Assembly (NCBI GenBank): GCA_945643635.1 | Contig: CALZFC010000005.1 | Location: 8,492,001-8,556,000 of the forward strand | Length of the DNA: 64,000 nt | Origin: Allodiplogaster sudhausi | Lineage: Eukaryota; Nematoda; Chromadorea; Rhabditida; Diplogasteridae | Reading direction: 5' to 3' | In this document: positions 60,118 to 64,000 of the stretch, one piece after another | Numbering within the stretch: position 1 is the stretch's first letter | Layout: each line of letters starts with the position of its first letter | Position numbers and translations under genes: made by a program | Notes under the pieces: generated by a model | The model's input: only the letters and a program-made list of their open reading frames with translations | Told to the model about the DNA's origin: nothing | The model's database searches: none

Positions 60118-62203
60118 GCCTGCCGCCGTAGTGAAGTGTCGCTTTTTGAGGGGTAATCCTCAGGATGTTACCCATGAGGATAATGTGTCTGAATCTCTGG
60201 CATGAGCGTGCTCTCTCGTACTGTCTAGCATGCCACCATTGTTTACCCTCATGGGTAATGGCATGGAAAAGGCTGTGGGGTAATGTTTGGGTAACGAGGA
60301 CAGACCGAGAGAGCATGCAATTCTTGGAGACGAGGTCAACCTCATGTGTAAAATGATTATGCCAATACGCATTGGCATAACCGTTTTTACCTTTCATCGT
60401 CCAGCGCCAAATTACGAATATAGTATTTGTGGTAAAAGTAACGGCGTACTGTCCGGAACCATGAGAGATGAAACAGTTCAGTCTATGATGCTTTATTGTT
60501 TTCGTGAATTGTTGTTGTTGTTTTTGATAACCATGCGGGTTCTCATTACTTTTGCGCCTAATTATACGCTTGAGACACGAACGGAGAGCGAGTCTACCGT
60601 TTCGCGCAGCTTCACACCTTGCTGCTCAGCGCAGCACTGCGAAGACCTCCTCGTACTCGTTCTCATCGCTCCATCTCGAGTCGCTGTAGCTTTGTCGCCT
60701 CGCCTCGTCTCTTCCTCCAGAGAACTGCACCGAAGGCACTGCTCAGGTATCTCAAGGAGCTCAATCAGAGGTGTGTGTGTAGTCTAAGTTTTACTTCAAT
60801 TTTAGATGATTCGGTTATTTTGTTGTTATTTGAAGTATTCTTTTTTATTCGGCGTGTTTAACTTCTCGATTAGGGTGTTGCTTTTCAGCATTTTCTCGTT
60901 GTCTCCCGCCTGAAAAGTGTGCGTCGTGGGAGGAGAAGCCGACGAGTTGGCGGCCAGTGATGGATCATCTTCCGCTTTCCCTCCCGATCTTGAGCGGCAG
61001 TAACCCAAGCAGGTTCGCTTTATAGGTGGTAAATTTGTTACTGTTAAGAGAGTTGACTCTCGCTCGTCTTTCCGCTCTACCAGCATGTGCATTTTACTAT
61101 TGTTTCTTGCTTTAAGAAGGGCAAGCTTACGGTATTAAGTTCTTTCCTTCCCACTTCTTTTAATATCTTCAGAGCGATTGTTTTGGTGAGATTGGCCGTG
61201 CCGGTTGGCTTAACTGGTCAACTCTTTTTGTAGCCTGAACACATCCATTTTTGGGAAGACTAAGTTTTGCACGAAACATGAAGAAAAACTGCCCCCTGTA
61301 CAAGGTGCTGCACGAGGCGGACGTCGTGTGTTGGCGCGGCCTGCTGACGTGCATCGCTGCGGCACCATTCGCGAGCAGCGACGCGTGGCGATGCAGCCGG
61401 GACGACCGCAAGGACTCCCTTCTCACTTGCCAAGACTGCAGCCTGATCGTCCACATTGGCTGTCCATCTACGAAGTAAGACAGCAAGCCGCCCTTCCTCT
61501 TCGCATGAAAGAAACACGAAGCTCGCATCGCTTCCTTGCGAATGACAAGGGTTTCATCATTCCTGTTGGATTGTCTACTCGAATCGTGAATCCTCCATTA
61601 TTCCTTATTTTAAATGGAAATACCTGTTATTGCTTTGGTGAAAGCAAATCTTGCGGTTTTTAACTAGTTCTTGTGCAACAATGCGATTTTATTATTGGAT
61701 ATTCCTTGTAATTTGGTTGTCAGTGATTGCATGTAGAATGTTCATCTTGATATCCAAACAAATAGCTAATTTTAGTCTGTATTATAAGGGATGCTGTTGA
61801 ATTACAATGCCTGTGATCTGTTCTTGTATTGCTGTTGCTCCGTTCGCTTGGGAATTTTCATTCACTGTTAGATAACATTCTTGTTATAAAAAGCTATTTT
61901 TTACATTGTAATCATCAAAGAGCAGCAGTCAGCAAATCACGAGACTTCGAGAATGGCGGGTAGTTGTAGTCCGCGTCGTAATAGTCCCAAATGGGAGCGA
62001 CAGTAGAATGGAGATGAAGCAGGAATGGAGCAGGGATGACTCGCAACAGTAGAAAAAAAATACGAAAGGAAAAGAGAGCATCTTTCAGCTGAGATTACCT
62101 TCAGGATAATGTCCGGCGAAACTAAGTGGTAATGGTTTTACCCTCATGGGTAACAACCTCAGGATTACCCCTCAAAAAGCGACACTTTACTACGGCGGCT
62201 GGC
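60118..62203. mobile_element. Segment bounded by 66-bp inverted repeats (possible TIR element carrying a gene fragment)
   Basis: 60118-60183 and 62138-62203 are inverted repeats differing at about six positions. Both start GCC(T/A)GCCGCCGTAGT and contain GTGTCGCTTTTTGAGGGGTA. Further TTACCCTCATGGGTAA-like palindromic copies lie just inside (for example near 60243-60260), and a hairpin ATGCCAATACGCATTGGCAT occurs near 60359. No clear target duplication is visible, so two separate MITEs in opposite orientation are an alternative. The interior holds exon-like coding sequence of a PHD-type protein rather than a transposase. Confidence 0.6.
60889..61474 (+). CDS. PHD-finger-like gene fragment
   Basis: Two exons fit in phase: 60889-61012 and 61265-61474, the latter ending at a strong GTAAGA donor. 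The second encodes a Cys/His-rich segment ending LLTCQDCSLIVHIGC, preceded by CWRGLLTC and DAWRCSRDD, which resembles the end of a PHD/extended PHD finger such as that in KDM4 demethylases. The first reads PPEKCASWEEKPTSWRP. No start, no upstream catalytic domain and no following exon were found, so it may be a captured or decayed piece. The family call rests on the cysteine pattern alone. Confidence 0.35.
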
Positions 62204-62329
62204 TACCACCCTCTTGGCAACTCAAATGTCACGGCACCAGCGAATTGTTAGTTTCATCTTTCATTTTAAAATATTTTTATCATGCAGAAATAAATCAATA
62301 TTTTTATTTTATGCAGTAATAAGACTGCA

Positions 62330-62976
62330 ATGCAGTCCTATTCGTGCGAAGGAGACTTTTGCTTACTTAGTAAGCAGAGATCTCTTATAGGCGACAAGCA
62401 ATTCTACGACTTCCAGGCAAGAACTTCGTTAATAATATTCTTTTTCGTTTTCATTTCTCTGTCTCTCTCTCACGCTCTCACACACACTCTCTCTCTCTCT
62501 CTCTTTCACTCTGTCGTCTATTTTTCCTTTTGTTGGGTTGCGCGACGGGAGTTCGCGAAATGGAATCGCGCTGTACTCTCCGTTCATGTTCAAATTGCAC
62601 TCTCGATGAACGACTCGCTATCGAAAACTACTTGGAATGCGCTTGCAAGTTGGACAATTGAATTAATATCCAAAACTTCACACTATATTTAAAATAAGCA
62701 ACAAATGACATTGAATCATCACACATTGAGTTATATCCAATTATTTCCGGAATTTATTTTTGTTCATGCAAAAAAAAACTAAAGTTCAGCACAAGTGACT
62801 ACTGCAACTCGCCTTCTCTCTACTCGGAAGCCGTCCTGGATATCGCAGAAGTCCGCTGCAGGAATGATTACGGTAAAGGGGACAATTCGGAAGAGTACTG
62901 CACTGGCTCGGGCTGCGAAGTCTCCGAGTTCAACAATCTTGGCTGGCGATGGCCTGGCTGCCTGAACCATCACTTG
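62330..62976 (+). CDS. Cysteine-rich secreted-type protein, ET-module-like (partial)
   Basis: Three segments fit together: 62330-62416 (YSCEGDFC), 62536-62648 (GCATGV, then CTLRSCSNC and ECAC) and 62790-62976 (NTSDYCN). Joined, they give one module with the C-x-C-N-T-x-D-Y-C-N ending of nematode ET-module and Ly6-like proteins. The third exon continues into the start of a second module (EYCTGSGCEV) and ends at a possible donor before 62977. The join between the first two segments is in phase but would need a GC donor (CAG|GCAAGA) and no AG acceptor (the sequence is TTTTGTTG|GGTTGC). No signal peptide is seen; the start and end exons are missing. Confidence 0.5.
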
Positions 62977-64000
62977 GTTCGATCTGATGTGCTTGTCTTT
63001 ATTACAAATGGCGTTTCCAAAAGTATTTTATGTTTTCATTTAATATTTTAGCTTAATCTCATTTCAACTTATGACGGAAAAAAGAGGGAGTGAGAAAATA
63101 CGTTTGGGTCGATAGGCTGAAGAAAACTCCTTTAAGTTAAACTTTGCACGAGTCGTCGACGGAGAGGCGCCTCTCGACTTCTTCATCAATGGATGTGTTT
63201 AATACTTCACGAATGAACTGTTAACTGAGACTGAACGGATCTGTCGATGCAACTGGGTGTCTCCTTTAGCATTGAATTAATTTAATGTTGACGAAATTGC
63301 ATATGCATTTCCGCAATCCCTTAAACAGAATTTTTTTTTAACGTTTAAAGATGTACATGCATATGTATGTATATGTGTCGAAGATCATTGCTTAGGATTT
63401 GTGCAACGTCCAACCGCTTTCTTCCTTTGCATGGAGACGCCCTTTGGTCGCTTGTCACAGTTATGTTGCTTGCTAGGCAGCATAAGGAATGTAGAGCACA
63501 AGAGGTAGCCGGGTAGAACACAGTTTATTAATGACCATGTGGCGGGTATATATAGGGCTCAGGAAGGAGTACTTTCGTAAGGGCAAGGGCATAGTGCAGC
63601 TAGTGCAACTATTATAATCTCTTCTTACGTGATATATCTTCATATACACGACACCTCCCAGAAGTACTACATCCACAGCATCAGCATCACAGAGTTCGAC
63701 CGAGGTCTACGTCTCCGTACAGAACCTCAAACGAGGAGGAAGTTCGAAGCAAAGCTTCTACTCTCCCTGTCAGTAACATACAGCCAGAGTTCGGATGACG
63801 TGACGACGACGATGACCTTGTACTAGCAAGGAGGAAGTTCGAGACCATGTTGAATCAACTCTACGTCTCCCTTTCTTCTCAAGTGCGGTCAGCAGGAGTT
63901 GTCTTCTACGTTAGTCCTTCAAGGTCTTGCCTTGGCTGCTGTTCATGGCTTACGGGCGGCACTCGGGCCTATCCCCTCCCCGAATTCCATCGTAGATGAA
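62977..64000. other. No supported gene
   Basis: AT-rich DNA with a TATGTATGTATATG tract near 63361-63376. After about 63450 composition changes: a TATATATAGG box-like site near 63548 and short repeated words (GAGGAAGTTCGA twice, 63738 and 63831). It may be the edge of another element cut by the window end. Confidence 0.3.

Noticed and set aside
60118..62203. Mariner-type (TA) insertion
   Set aside because: TA is not directly adjacent to both repeat ends and no transposase is present.
63450..64000. LTR or other mobile element at the window end
   Set aside because: A TATA-like site and repeated words are present, but no second repeat copy, primer site or coding sequence is inside the window.

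Overview
The window is eukaryotic and most likely nematode. Exon models need many small exons, introns mostly of 50-700 bases with T-rich tails ending in CAG, and several start codons sit a few bases after an AG acceptor, as expected for spliced-leader trans-splicing. The gene set (single-Ig OIG-4-like protein, SUV4-20/SET-4, histidine ammonia-lyase, GILT, MPPED-type phosphoesterase, ET-module-like secreted protein) also fits a nematode, but the species cannot be read from the sequence. Introns and spacers carry a very heavy load of (CT)n/(GA)n microsatellites, which create many long but meaningless Ser/Leu or Arg/Glu reading frames.

Layout. 0-1.3 kb: 3' part of a LINE. 3.6-7.8 kb: a zinc-finger protein (-), a two-LIM protein (+), an unrecognised basic protein (-) and an OIG-4-like secreted Ig protein (+). 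9.1-10.8 kb: CDC42 (+), seven exons. 12.2-15.5 kb: methylthioadenosine phosphorylase (+), ten exons, with a GTSF1-like CHHC zinc-finger gene nested in its third intron. 16.3-19.4 kb: MPPED-type metallophosphoesterase (-). 21.5-24.1 kb: a decayed LINE split by a hAT-type MITE. 25-27.5 kb: two unrecognised minus-strand genes. 28.9-30.2 kb: GILT-like thiol reductase (-). 30.7-40 kb: scattered minus-strand exon candidates in microsatellite-rich DNA.

40.2-43.7 kb is the most striking part. It is a 3.5-kb element with about 620-bp terminal inverted repeats between two TTAA copies. It carries one intact three-exon gene for a 646-residue protein with a DDE-like layout and a C2H2 finger that I cannot place in a named transposase family. 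44.6-49.2 kb is a gag-only LTR retrotransposon (ATATA target duplication) with a Merlin/ISXO2 transposon inserted in its gag; the composite lies about 280 bp upstream of set-4/SUV4-20 (49.5-51.7 kb). 54.4-59.6 kb: histidine ammonia-lyase, 22 exons. 60.1-62.2 kb: a segment bounded by 66-bp inverted repeats holding a PHD-like gene fragment. 62.3-63.0 kb: a cysteine-rich ET-module-like gene.

The host genes are ordinary housekeeping, signalling and chromatin genes and form no obvious pathway or operon. Exon models were built by eye from reading-frame continuity, GT/GC-AG boundaries and remembered family motifs; no alignment or transcript data were used.
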